From: Sipunculus nudus
Taxonomy: Eukaryota; Annelida; Sipuncula; Golfingiida; Sipunculidae
DNA: 64,000 bases
Reading direction: 5' to 3'
NCBI GenBank assembly: GCA_026874595.1
Contig: CM049314.1
Span: 634,318 to 698,317, forward strand
A program made the position numbers and the translations under genes. Position 1 is the first letter of the stretch. Every line of letters begins with the position of its first letter. The notes under the pieces were generated by a model. It saw only the letters and a list, made by a program, of their open reading frames with translations, had not been told where the DNA came from and did no database searches. Positions 23,760 to 31,510 of this stretch are shown in pieces.

Positions 23760-25180
23760 AATTTTTTTACGCCTCGTGCTTGAAGGTTCAGTGGAAGAAA
23801 ACTGTCGGAGCTACGAGAGAAGAAGTACTGATACCCATACGAGGTAAATAAGATGTGCCGCACACACGTATATATCACCCACCATGAATAGTGACATAAA
23901 TAACAAAACGTGTCGTGAAGAGATATGCACAAAAAAATTAACACGATCTGGCAAGTATGAACAAGGAAGATTAAGGGAGATGCTTGACCGATCCTTGCAG
24001 AAAAACATGCAACTGAAAAAAAGAAGACAAAAAGATAAGATCCTTAAACAATAAATGCTCCCCATAACACAACATACATACGCTGCAAGACCATAACAAT
24101 GAGAAAAGTGTTATGGCGGTGTGTGATAAAACAAAGAAACGCAAGAAGGAACATAACTGACAAAGAACGAAAACTATGAAAATGCACTCTAGAAAAAATA
24201 TGGAAAAAAACAGGGGGTTTCTTACGGCTGTTTGAAGCACTGGAGGAAAGCCTTCTGTTCTTGACGAAGTCTTGATAAGCCGAATGGAGAGCGTGAGAAC
24301 GAGATCTGGGTACTGGGCATTTACTTGACGCTTTAACTAAAGGGGGAAGCTCAAAGACTTCTACCGTAACAATAAACGGGACACGGTTTGTCTTTGGAAG
24401 ATGATATGGAGTGAACATAGTTACAAGATACTGCAACAAGTCTTGTTACAAGCACGGGAGGAAACATCCGTTACCGCAGTTATCACTGCGTACATTTTTT
24501 TCATACAGGGATCTAGACAATACATTCAAACTCTCAGCTCCCACAGGTCTAATGACAGCGACCGTTGAGCAATTGACAGATTGTAGATTCATATTGAAAA
24601 GGTTCTTTGAGAGTTCTGAAGGGGTCTGAAATATAACCCTTACAGAGAACAATACGCCTGTTAATCCAGGCAAAGGTAGTTGCCACAACTGATCATAGCC
24701 AGAGTGATTAAACGAATAACCAGGGCTATAAATGGAGTCGCGGAATACAACAGTAGGAAAGTTCAAATGCATTATATCCCGGCTGTCCTAACCGGTTCGT
24801 TAAAGAAGAAAAACATATGAAGGACAATTTAAATGCCCGATTATTTTATCAGAGAGTGCTATTGCATAATCACAACTTGGTAAGAGAAATGTGATCGTAA
24901 ACAAAAGACCTTCAGAGAAGAATAGAAAACATGCTACAGAGCCAGCGGGAATAGTAAGAAAGAAAAGCAGGCACGCACACAAGAGAAGCAAGGAGACGAC
25001 AGCGGCACGTCTGCATAATACAGAGGATGATGGAATCTGAAATTCGTGATGTTCAAGGAATATGAGGCAATCTTGGAAAAGCATCATTGGGTAAAGGAAA
25101 TCAAAACTTTCACCGCAGAGTGGTTCTTTCTTCAAGGAGCTGAGGGACATACAGGCAGAGGCAACGTCTATTCATCACTA
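23760..25180. other. Gene-like but unrecognised stretch
   Basis: Moderate open frames exist on both strands (for example 24411-24629 plus, 24446-24772 minus, 24800-25150 minus), but none matches a family I know and their codon patterns are not convincing. Block 24225-24310 (GAAGCACTGGAGG .. CGAATGGAGAGCGTGAGAAC) repeats 23490-23550 (CAAATGGAGAGCATGA). I regard the stretch as decayed duplicated sequence. Confidence 0.35.
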
Positions 25181-25189
25181 AAATGAAAA

Positions 25190-25530
25190 TGGAAGGGAGA
25201 AAGAAAACAACAACAGCAACGACTATGTCACCGATTCTCTTACATGGAGTATAAGTGAACATCATGGGGATTTTCAAAACCCCTCACGGGGAAAATCAGC
25301 TGCACTGCCCTGAAAGGGACAGATGCGTACGGAGGAGACAGACGAAAGCAATATGGAAGGAGGCTCGGGGATGGGCAGTGTACAGGCTGTGAGACACTTT
25401 GAAGCGGACTTAAAGGGCAATACAGTTCTCCACAAGAAATTAAGAGTCTATGTTCAGGAAAATGTGACACGATTGAAGAAAGAGAGGAAAGTCCGACAAG
25501 GGTGGCTTGATCAATCTGGATGAAGAATCT
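25190..25530 (+). other. First copy of the RRQT module of the p53-related locus
   Basis: 25325-25400 is alignable with 26105-26200 and 30855-30950; all three contain GACAGAC followed by a TGGAAG-type word and CAGGCTGYGA. In the two better copies one frame reads EQRRQTExKWKxAL..VQA. This copy is the most diverged. The block just upstream (25190-25290) also resembles 21480-21560. It is probably a fragment of the same duplicated locus. Confidence 0.4.
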
Positions 25531-25854
25531 GCAGACACCAAGTGTGACACATGTGACATTGAAGGAATGCATAAATAATACTAATGGTTGACACTTAGTG
25601 TTTGAGTTTGTCATAAACGGTAATATACTGGCCTCGTCGGGGGCATCCAAAGGTAACTGCGTTACACATAGTTTGTAGGTATTATAACACAACGTAGGTG
25701 ACTTGTCAAGTGACATATGGATATGAATTTATATTTCACATGGGCAAACTGAGACCGAAGGCATCAGTGAGTTCAAAGTAGGGAGAGCCATGTCCTATCT
25801 CATCGTACAAATTCAAACAACGAGCAGGTTTTATATATTTCAGTCCGGTAATTG

Positions 25855-26115
25855 ATAGACAATCACCGTTTCACAGGAGAGGCCAAAGGATAGATATAAC
25901 ATAACGCCTGTCAATCATAAGTGTAGGAAAAAGACTCTCACTCTGCCAGTCACAAGGCATGGCTGGTGCAAACTTATAACGTATTTGAAAACCACTGTTT
26001 CACAAAAGAGACCAAAGGATTTGAATAACAGTAGGCCTGTCGATACCAGATGTAGGAAAAAGATTCTCTATCTGCCAGTCACAATGCATGACTGCTGCAA
26101 ACTTATAACGAAAAA
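25855..26115 (+). repeat. 129-bp tandem duplication
   Basis: GTTTCACAGGAGAGGCCAAA (about 25868) is repeated 129 bp later as GTTTCACAAAAGAGACCAAA. Shared words include TGTAGGAAAAAGA, CTGCCAGTCACAA and GCAAACTTATAACG. The second copy sits inside an open frame (25985-26413), the first does not. Confidence 0.85.
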
Positions 26116-26430
26116 GACGGCAAACGAACAGAGGAGACAGACGGAACCAAAATGGAAAGTGGCACTGGTGGTGCACACTGTGCAGGCTGTGATGGACCTC
26201 GAAGAAAACTTTGGTGTCTGTGCAGGCTATCAACAAGAAGGCAGGACTCTACCACTGGACAGTGCTTGTCGTTCAACATTGTGGTACCGATATCTTTGTC
26301 AAGTCCAAACCAGACGATGGGTTGCCCCTGCCGCTACAGTGGATGGCCTTTGCGCGTGTACTTTTTCAAAAATGGACAGTTACCCCCGGCCATATTTGCA
26401 CCGACAAAAATGAAGAGAAACTAGAGAAAC
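26111..26430 (+). pseudogene. Second RRQT module with possible p53 DNA-binding-domain start
   Basis: Frame one gives EQRRQTEPKWKVALVVHTVQ, matching the module that follows the p53-type transactivation segment at 30853-30951. Shifting frame, 26240-26370 reads HWTVLVVQHCGTDIFVKSK and then LPLPLQWMAFARVLFQK, which resembles the WTYS..L.KLYVK..CPV.F...IRAMPIY strand pattern near the start of the p53-family DNA-binding domain. The second similarity is weak and needs a frameshift. If right, this is another broken copy of the same gene; if not, it is an unrecognised frame. Confidence 0.3.
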
Positions 26431-26742
26431 AGAGAGAAACTAGAGAACCATCTCTGTGTCCAGCCTGGAAAACGAGCGATGTTCGTTCGGCGTTGAAAAA
26501 CTGCGCATGTGTCACGTTCGATTACACATCATCACGTCTCTGAACTTAGATAATCATGTACAGCCATCGAAAACAAAACAGAAAGTGGCAAAAGAAAAAC
26601 GGTATGTGGAAAAACTTTACCGGGAGGAGGTGGGAAATCTGAAAAAAAAAGCAGGAGGCAGGGGGACAACCCATGTATACAAGGATATGGGGGTCGCCGA
26701 ATGTGTCAAGAAAAATGTGACGTCATTGAATAAAGCCTGCCT

Positions 26743-27042
26743 TTGACGGTGGCGTTCCCTTCTGTGGAACAAGCGTCTAAAAAAGAACAGGGGAAAAAAC
26801 CGTCAGCCCGTGAGACTTTTTTTCTGTATGTCAAAAGCATTGTGCAATTACCACACAAGATGCGAGACTCTACCACTCGACTGGTCATGCATTCGGAGCA
26901 GCAGAATAGGAAAAAAAGGGGATCAGCCAAATCAATGACAAACAAGCAGGCACAAGTGACAGGCAAAAAAGAAGAAGGAGCAACACGAATAAGTCAAACG
27001 GAAAAGGATGATGATGTCACCGCCAAACATGCAGCACCCTAA
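26743..27042 (+). CDS. Unrecognised lysine-rich open frame, possibly p53-related
   Basis: A 99-codon frame preceded by an overlapping frame (26456-26746). It contains VAFPSVEQASKKEQ, FLYVKSIVQLPHKMR and RLVMHSEQQN, then a Lys/Gln/Thr-rich tail. The order VAF..LYVK..QLP..R..SEQQ recalls the start of a p53-family DNA-binding domain (SF..KLYVK..CPV.F..IY..EH), but no diagnostic cysteine or WTYS is present. I cannot assign a function. It is equally well described as hypothetical, and the Met start is arbitrary. Confidence 0.25.
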   Translation: MTVAFPSVEQASKKEQGKKPSARETFFLYVKSIVQLPHKMRDSTTRLVMHSEQQNRKKRGSAKSMTNKQAQVTGKKEEGATRISQTEKDDDVTAKHAAP

Positions 27043-27171
27043 CAACGAAACGTATCTGAAACGTAAAAAGTTCGCAGTTGGATCTCGGATGCTGGCTCGC
27101 GGTTCGCATGGTGCCGTTTACTGGATAGGATGTGCAAAAACAAGATGTGCAAGAGAAAAAAATGTGCGGTA
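27043..27171 (+). CDS. Possible exon ending at a GTAAGT donor
   Basis: One frame reads NETYLKRKKFAVGSRMLARG then SHGAVYW before ATGTGCG|GTAAGT at about 27165. FAVGSRMLARGSHGAVY has the spacing of a protein-kinase glycine-rich loop with the first Gly replaced by Ala. Only this one motif is visible, with no Lys, HRD or DFG partner nearby, so the kinase idea is a guess. Confidence 0.2.
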
Positions 27172-27243
27172 AGTAAAAGGGGTACGACCGGTTACACCCT
27201 AACCTGCTACACATATGGGTGCTGAAATTGGGGTGAAGAAAGT

Positions 27244-27579
27244 GTTCGTAATGTTGAGGTGTCGCTATTGTTTCGTGAAAACTTGTTTTTTGATCCGCAT
27301 AAAGCTTCGATCATGTTGAGCGGGGAAAACGCACATAGTAAGCACACATTCGGCATTATTGCGCCACGTGAATCATTTTTGGCACTGTTTCAGTTTAGGC
27401 ACAACAAAGTTGTGGTAAGCCATAGTTTGTTCCGTTTTTTTTCGTCTAAGCCCCTGTGTGTGCGTAGCGGAAAAAGTTCAGGTGTACCGCGCAAATCAGA
27501 GTTCGACATGTTCCACCTCACTTTTCCGTTCCTCCGGATCGTGTTGTGGAGGTTATGCCCCACAGGACGGCAAACATAA
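27244..27579 (+). CDS. Unrecognised open frame
   Basis: About 110 codons are open, beginning [20 protein letters not shown] and ending in CPTGRQT. There is no convincing Met start. A GTAAGC after HNKVV at about 27413 could be a splice donor, which would leave a 60-residue exon. I recognise no family. Base composition is balanced and lacks the repeat words that fill the rest of the window. Confidence 0.25.
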   Translation, partial: VRNVEVSLLFRENLFFDPHKASIMLSGENAHSKHTFGIIAPRESFLALFQFRHNKVVVSHSLFRFFSSKPLCVRSGKSSGVPRKSEFDMFHLTFPFLRIVLWRLCPTGRQT

Positions 27580-28007
27580 CATGCGGGTCAATGGGCTCAC
27601 CCATGCCCTATGTCAAATATACAGAATTTAAAGAATTACTAAATTATGACCCTGCAGGTATTATTATGAGATATTGGTATTGTTATGAGATAAGGCTAAA
27701 GTGAGGAGAATAACATTCCTTCTCATCTGAATTTACCTCTTAACAATGATGGCTTCAATTTGATTTAGGCAAATGCAAATGATACTACTTTTAAGCATGA
27801 GTGGGGGCGAAGAAAAAGCAACCGCATATCCTGAAAGTGGGACTTTGCTTGTCAAAGGAAGGAAGGGACAGAATTTAAAATCACTTTCTACAAGAAAAAA
27901 TGTATTTTGGCAGACATTGTTCTGTGGGGTCGTTATGGGCGTTTGAAGATGTGAAAAAGGTCGTAAAACTTTCTGCGCTATGGAAATGAACCCAGGCCTC
28001 CTGTAGA

Positions 28008-28208
28008 ATGGGCTTCTTGCTTGTGTTAATGTTTGGGATGGAAGACAAGGAGAATGCCTCCGCAGCAGGACTAGTCGATCAGTTAATCTCGGAACTTATG
28101 GAGGAGGGATACGAAAGGGCAGCCGTCGTAAAGGCACTCGCTATCGCACAGAACAACATCAGATTAGCCAGGGACATTTTACGGGAATTTGGTCATAAAA
28201 ACGCGTAA
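28008..28208 (+). CDS. C-terminal UBA exon of a Cbl-type ubiquitin ligase
   Basis: The frame ends in LMEEGYERAAVVKALAIAQN followed by NIRLARDILREFGHKNA and a TAA. It closely matches the C-terminal UBA domain of Cbl/Cbl-b (ERLMSQGY..IQKALVIAQN, N-I-x-x-A-x-x-ILREF). Residues 22-62 of the frame cover the three-helix UBA, with the GY loop and the KAL.IAQNNI helix intact. In Cbl this domain lies at the extreme C-terminus, as here, and binds ubiquitin or mediates dimerisation of the E3 that down-regulates receptor tyrosine kinases. The frame is open only from 27990; ATG at 28008 may be internal, and CAG or TAG dinucleotides at 27993-28006 could be a splice acceptor. No RING, TKB or other Cbl part is visible in the window, so this is a last exon far from the rest, a transferred exon, or a different protein with a Cbl-like UBA. 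An AATAAA lies at 28449. Confidence 0.75.
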   Translation: MGFLLVLMFGMEDKENASAAGLVDQLISELMEEGYERAAVVKALAIAQNNIRLARDILREFGHKNA

Positions 28209-28610
28209 TATTTCCTTGTCCAGGAATGTTAGGCCATGGTTTAAAGTTATTTTCTTACAGCTATCACTTGCACAAAAAAATTTAGGAAAATATTTAACTG
28301 GTATGAGTGAGATAGGTGGTCATGATGTGGTGACTGCCGTGCATTTCTGAGCATTAAAGTAATCAGAATTTCACATCTTCAGTGTAAACAGATCACTTGT
28401 GCTGTCACCATGAGAGACGTTACTTCAGTATTCCCGGGCAACAAGGCAAATAAACCAATCAATTGCTTGCTTGAATAATTATGCTTGCTCAAGACGGTCA
28501 AATCAGCACGGTTGTATGACTGATTTGTCTTGTGAAGCTGCTCAGTATGTATTGAATTTACCCTTGATCACATAAATGCTCATTGCCCTCCTTCCTCTCT
28601 TATTTCCAGG

Positions 28611-28662
28611 AAAAAAGGGCATGCGGAGGCAACAACCTGTCAGAACAGAGATCAAGATGCGG
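28611..28662 (+). other. Candidate 52-nt internal exon
   Basis: CTCTTATTTCCAG| at about 28598-28610 is a good acceptor with a pyrimidine tract, and ATGCG|GTAAGT at 28662 is a near-consensus donor. One frame reads KKGMRRQQPVRTEIKMR, strongly basic. Too short to assign. It lies between the UBA exon and the fold-back elements. Confidence 0.3.
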
Positions 28663-28689
28663 TAAGTAATAATGCTATGACGCATACGG

Positions 28690-28691
<2 letters not shown>

Positions 28692-28720
<29 letters not shown>
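28692..28720. repeat. (AT)n microsatellite
   Basis: Pure TA dinucleotide run directly bordering the left arm of the first fold-back element. Confidence 0.98.
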
Positions 28721-28725
<5 letters not shown>

Positions 28726-28884
28726 TGAAATATACGGAAATCAAGTTAGTTAAGACATTTTACTACTGCGCAGTTTCGTACAGCGTGTTGCTGCACTAAT
28801 CGGGTAAGGCTGACAGCAGCAACACGCTGTACGAAACTGCCCAGTAGTAAAATGTCTTAACTAACTTGATTTCCGTATATTTCA

Positions 28885-28890
<6 letters not shown>
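28721..28890. mobile_element. Fold-back element 1 (75-bp arms, 21-bp loop)
   Basis: 28721-28794 is the reverse complement of 28816-28890 with about one mismatch, and 28795-28815 is the loop. Both ends run into (TA)n tracts, so it looks like a small non-autonomous hairpin element inserted in, or bringing along, TA repeats. Each arm holds CAGC-N-GCTG, GAAA, then CTG..CAGTA, the 3' half of a hammerhead ribozyme. The 5' core CUGANGA is damaged in the right arm (CTGACAG at 28810) and absent from the left. Confidence 0.85.
28810..28854 (+). ncRNA. Hammerhead-ribozyme relic (3' half)
   Basis: Right arm of fold-back 1. CTGA (28810-28813) is followed by ACAGC..GCTGT able to form stem II, GAAA at 28833-28836, a stem III of CTG/CAG closed by A-U with a CC loop, a UA cleavage-site dinucleotide (28845-28846) and GTAAAATG as stem I 3' strand. 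Conserved G8-A9 of the core is replaced and no 5' strand complementary to GTAAAATG precedes CTGA, so self-cleavage is not expected. The minus strand of the left arm holds the same GAAA to GTAAAAT portion (TTTC at 28774-28777). Confidence 0.45.

Positions 28891-28927
<37 letters not shown>
28889..28927. repeat. (TA)n microsatellite between the two fold-back elements
   Basis: About 38 bp of pure TA repeat, shared border of fold-back 1 and fold-back 2. Confidence 0.98.
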
Positions 28928-28951
28928 CTCTGAAGAAAAACAACACTGTTA

Positions 28952-28999
28952 ATTCACAACAGACTGTTTCACGGGATGCGACCCGATCATCAGGTGAAT
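28952..28999 (-). ncRNA. Hammerhead ribozyme-like motif, minus strand
   Basis: Read on the minus strand, the left arm gives the same set: ATTCAC (28999-28994), CTGATGA (28993-28987), CGGG/CCCG stem II, GAAA, ACA-GTC-TGT stem III, U, then GTGAAT (28957-28952). It is an exact copy of the plus-strand motif because the arms are inverted repeats, so transcripts from either strand would contain a candidate ribozyme. Confidence 0.6.
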
Positions 29000-29119
29000 G
29001 TGATTAGAATGAAGCTAACGTCGTGGTTTGAAAAGCCGAGACTTTACGAGATTACGAGATTATGCTTTGTGCGATTCGGGTCGGGGGGGGGGCATGTGAG
29101 TTAGCTTCATTCTAACCAC

Positions 29120-29167
29120 ATTCACCTGATGATCGGGTCGCATCCCGTGAAACAGTCTGTTGTGAAT
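29120..29167 (+). ncRNA. Hammerhead ribozyme-like motif, plus strand
   Basis: Parts in order: stem I 5' strand ATTCAC (29120-29125), core CTGATGA (29126-29132), stem II CGGG/CCCG with loop TCGCAT (29134-29147) flanked by a U-U mismatch at its base, GAAA (29149-29152), stem III ACA/TGT with a GTC triloop (29152-29160), H17 = U (29161), and stem I 3' strand GTGAAT (29162-29167), fully complementary to ATTCAC. Predicted cleavage is between 29161 and 29162. Every invariant core nucleotide of the family is present. The departure is position 10.1-11.1, usually G-C, here U-U. Very short stem III is typical of metazoan retroelement hammerheads. Activity is not shown by sequence alone. Confidence 0.6.
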
Positions 29168-29253
29168 TAACAGTGTTGTTTTTCTTCAGAGTTATACCGC
29201 TCTGGCCTAGCTTGTAGGCCATAGAGCACTTTACATCGGAGGGTAACGCTACC

Positions 29254-29256
<3 letters not shown>

Positions 29257-29297
<41 letters not shown>
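29257..29297. repeat. (TA)n microsatellite
   Basis: About 41 bp of TA repeat following a short palindromic segment (GGCCTAGCTTGTAGGCC at about 29208). Confidence 0.98.
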
Positions 29298-29300
<3 letters not shown>

Positions 29301-30578
29301 TAACTTGAAGGAAAAGAACATTGGACATGGTACGTGAGATGAAAGCAAGTAACAGGCATGAAGGAACGCTTCCTTTAACGAGGTAAGTAAGATGTACGGT
29401 ACACAACATTCATATGGGATCAGATACGTGGAAGGTCTCTAAGATAGGGAGTTTTAGTTTATGTCACATGTTGGTCCCTCCGTTTAACACACAGAGCACA
29501 ACTGGCTTTGGCCTGTACCGATGTCTTGTCCGTAGTTATTAAGGATCGAATTAAACACATGCCATTTGTCCGACCGGCGGTGTTTCGGACCTGTTGGGCA
29601 CAGAAAGTACATGATGTATTGCTTTTGGTAAAAGAATATTTCTCGTTGCACGTAAGAGGATCGTGTTGTGACCCCTGAGCCTTTCTTAAGCACTGCAGTA
29701 CGCCGCAGTGCTAAACACAATCACCGCGGCACTGCAGTGCTCAACAGAGGGACAGGGTCGGGCTGCTTCAAAAAAATTCCATGTGCATATTTCTCCGGGT
29801 ATGACAGGGAAATTTATGGACTTTCGATATTGGCAAAATTCAATTTTAAGAGCTCAGTTAGGCTTTTATAGGACAGCGGTACATCAGCGTTTGCGGGCCT
29901 GTCGTAGTCGGCGTCATGAATGGAAGCGTGTGAAAGAATGCTTCCATTCACGACTTCGACGATTACAGGCTTCCAGGTACGCCGGCCGTGAACGCGGGAC
30001 GACTGAAGCTTGTAAATGTAGATGGATGTTACATGCGAATAACGGTTACTTCGTTAAATAGTTTGAAAATAAGTTGTATTTTTCAATGAAAACCTGAACT
30101 TTGTGTGCACAACTAGTAGGGGCAGGTTGCCGCGGTCTAATCCTAACAGCTGGCGCTCAGATAATACTAAACATGCATGCCATGTGTATATTTTCCTGCG
30201 CATGAGACGGAATATCTAAAGACTGTGGGGATTGGCCCAATATTAACATCTCGAACAGGCCTTTCAGGGAACAGCGATAAAACAGCGTTTGGATGTGTGC
30301 ATTAATTGGGGTCGTGAATGCTGAAAAGCATTATGATGACCAGAAACATCGATCCGCCATATATATATATATAATAACGCCATATATAATACTATATATA
30401 ATAACCAAAGCTAATAACTTTGTTACATCATCCTCAGTGAGGGCGAGGTTTTCAAAACCTACGGACATCTTGAATGTTGACCACTAAGAGCTACGGGGCA
30501 CCAACGTTTTCGCGTGATGCCCAAGCATAAAAATGTCAAATGTAAAGAGGCTACCGAAGCGTGGTTCATTATTCTTAG

Positions 30579-30584
<6 letters not shown>
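29298..30584. other. Decayed duplicated sequence without recognised gene
   Basis: CCATGTGCATATTTCTCCGG .. at 29779 and CCATGTGTATATTTTCCTGC .. at about 30180 begin two diverged copies of a block of about 160 bp that includes GGACAGCG/GGAACAGCG and CAGCGTTTG. An open frame at 29708-30061 (Arg-rich, RLRACRSRRHEWKRVKECF) covers the first copy, but I recognise no family and the second copy is broken. 29388-29400 (ACGAGGTAAGTAAGATGT) resembles 23838-23856. Confidence 0.45.

Positions 30585-30625
<41 letters not shown>
30585..30625. repeat. (AT)n microsatellite
   Basis: Pure AT dinucleotide run about 30 bp upstream of the p53-type exon. Confidence 0.98.
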
Positions 30626-30628
<3 letters not shown>

Positions 30629-30651
30629 ATTTTTGTTGTGTGCCGATTACC

Positions 30652-30951
30652 CCCTCAGTTGAAAAACTGCCAATGTCTCAAGATGCTTTCGATTTCCTGT
30701 GGAAAGTACAGCGAGAGAAGAATTTGCCGTCGTTTTTGAACTCTAATGATTTGGAAGCTGATCCAGTGCGCAGTGACGAGTGAGCCAGGGGAAAACAGAA
30801 AGGTGTTTGCCATCATCGGCAGTACAAAGCTGCACTGCCTATCTCCCAGAGGACCGGATACGAACAGAGAAGACAGACTGAACTGAAATGGAAGTCTGCT
30901 CTGGAGATGGACCATGTCCAGGCTGCGAGACTGCCTGTTTGCAAAACATAA
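30652..30951 (+). pseudogene. p53-type N-terminal exon with one in-frame stop
   Basis: The frame reads PSVEKLPMSQDAFDFLWKVQ and then REKNLPSFLNSNDLEADPVRSDE. It parallels p53 transactivation domain 1, where PSVE..LSQETFSDLWKLL carries the FxxLW motif that binds MDM2 and co-activators; F and W codons are at 30688 and 30700. A TGA interrupts at 30781-30783, after which the same frame stays open to a TAA at 30949 and contains EQRRQTELKWKSALEMDHVQ, the module also found at 26124 and in decayed form at 25325. A plausible acceptor CCCCCTCAG ends at 30657, and ATG at 30673 could start translation as MSQDAF. The family acts as nuclear transcription factors; with the stop, only a short N-terminal peptide could be made. 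The DNA-binding fragment at 22034 lies upstream of this exon, so the two are not parts of one collinear gene. Confidence 0.55.
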
Positions 30952-31426
30952 GTGCCAAACACCAAAACGCGAGCGACCAGTTAAAGCGAAGCAACAAGAT
31001 ATTAAGATTATGAAGAAATCAAGCGGTAGGTATAATATTGTCACGGCCAAACAGGCAGGACCTATGTATGGACTTATACGAAAAGCTGCAGCAAACACTA
31101 AAACCATCAAAGGGACACCGTATGCGGTTTTTTCGTCAGGAAACCCGTTGAAAAATCACAGAAACTTATGTAAAAGGTAGAAAGACAAGACGAGACAAAT
31201 AAAGCTGTCACAATACTGCGACAAACTTTGTTTGTACCATCGGGAAAACATCCACCGATGTAGGTAAAGAGCAGCCGATCAGGTTCGCTGAAGGCGTTTT
31301 ACAGTAACATTTGAAGGCGCCAGATGGAAGAGTGTTTAATTTTCTGGAGACACCTGTAACAAAGCCAAATCCAGACGTTATAGGAAATCTGGCAAGGGTA
31401 TTATATTTTAGAAATCGCAATAAATA
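30914..31426 (+). CDS. Unrecognised open frames following the p53-type exon
   Basis: Two stretches look more coding than their surroundings. 30914-31180 is an 88-codon Lys-rich frame (KKSSGRYNIVTAKQAGPMYG). 31207-31426 reads ATNFVCTIGKTSTDVGKEQP, one stop, then HLKAPDGRVFNFLETPVTKP. Neither is recognised. GGTAGGTAT at about 31025 could be a splice donor. They may be further exons of the decayed locus or unrelated. Confidence 0.25.
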
Positions 31427-31455
31427 ATTAAGAACCGTTTTGCAATTATGATCAA

Positions 31456-31460
<5 letters not shown>

Positions 31461-31506
<46 letters not shown>
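31461..31506. repeat. (TA)n microsatellite
   Basis: 46 bp of TA repeat immediately upstream of the recombinase-like gene. Confidence 0.98.
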
Positions 31507-31509
<3 letters not shown>

Positions 31510-31510
31510 C

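Larger units (their letters stand above)
28924..29195. mobile_element. Fold-back element 2 (96-bp arms, 80-bp loop)
   Basis: 28924-29019 and 29100-29195 are reverse complements with about one mismatch (GATTAGAATG against CATTCTAACC). The loop 29020-29099 contains CGAGATTACGAGATTATG and a G9-type run at about 29083. No coding sequence is present. Each arm contains a full hammerhead-like motif, so the element has one on each strand. Non-autonomous repeats with hammerhead ribozymes in animals are known among retrozymes and Penelope-like elements. The inverted arrangement here is unlike the direct repeats of retrozymes. Confidence 0.85.

Noticed and set aside
31207..31290. Alternative frame LFVPSGKHPP.. 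resembling the p53 LYVK..CP strand
   Set aside because: A different frame over the same bases is longer and more coherent, and the match lacks diagnostic residues.
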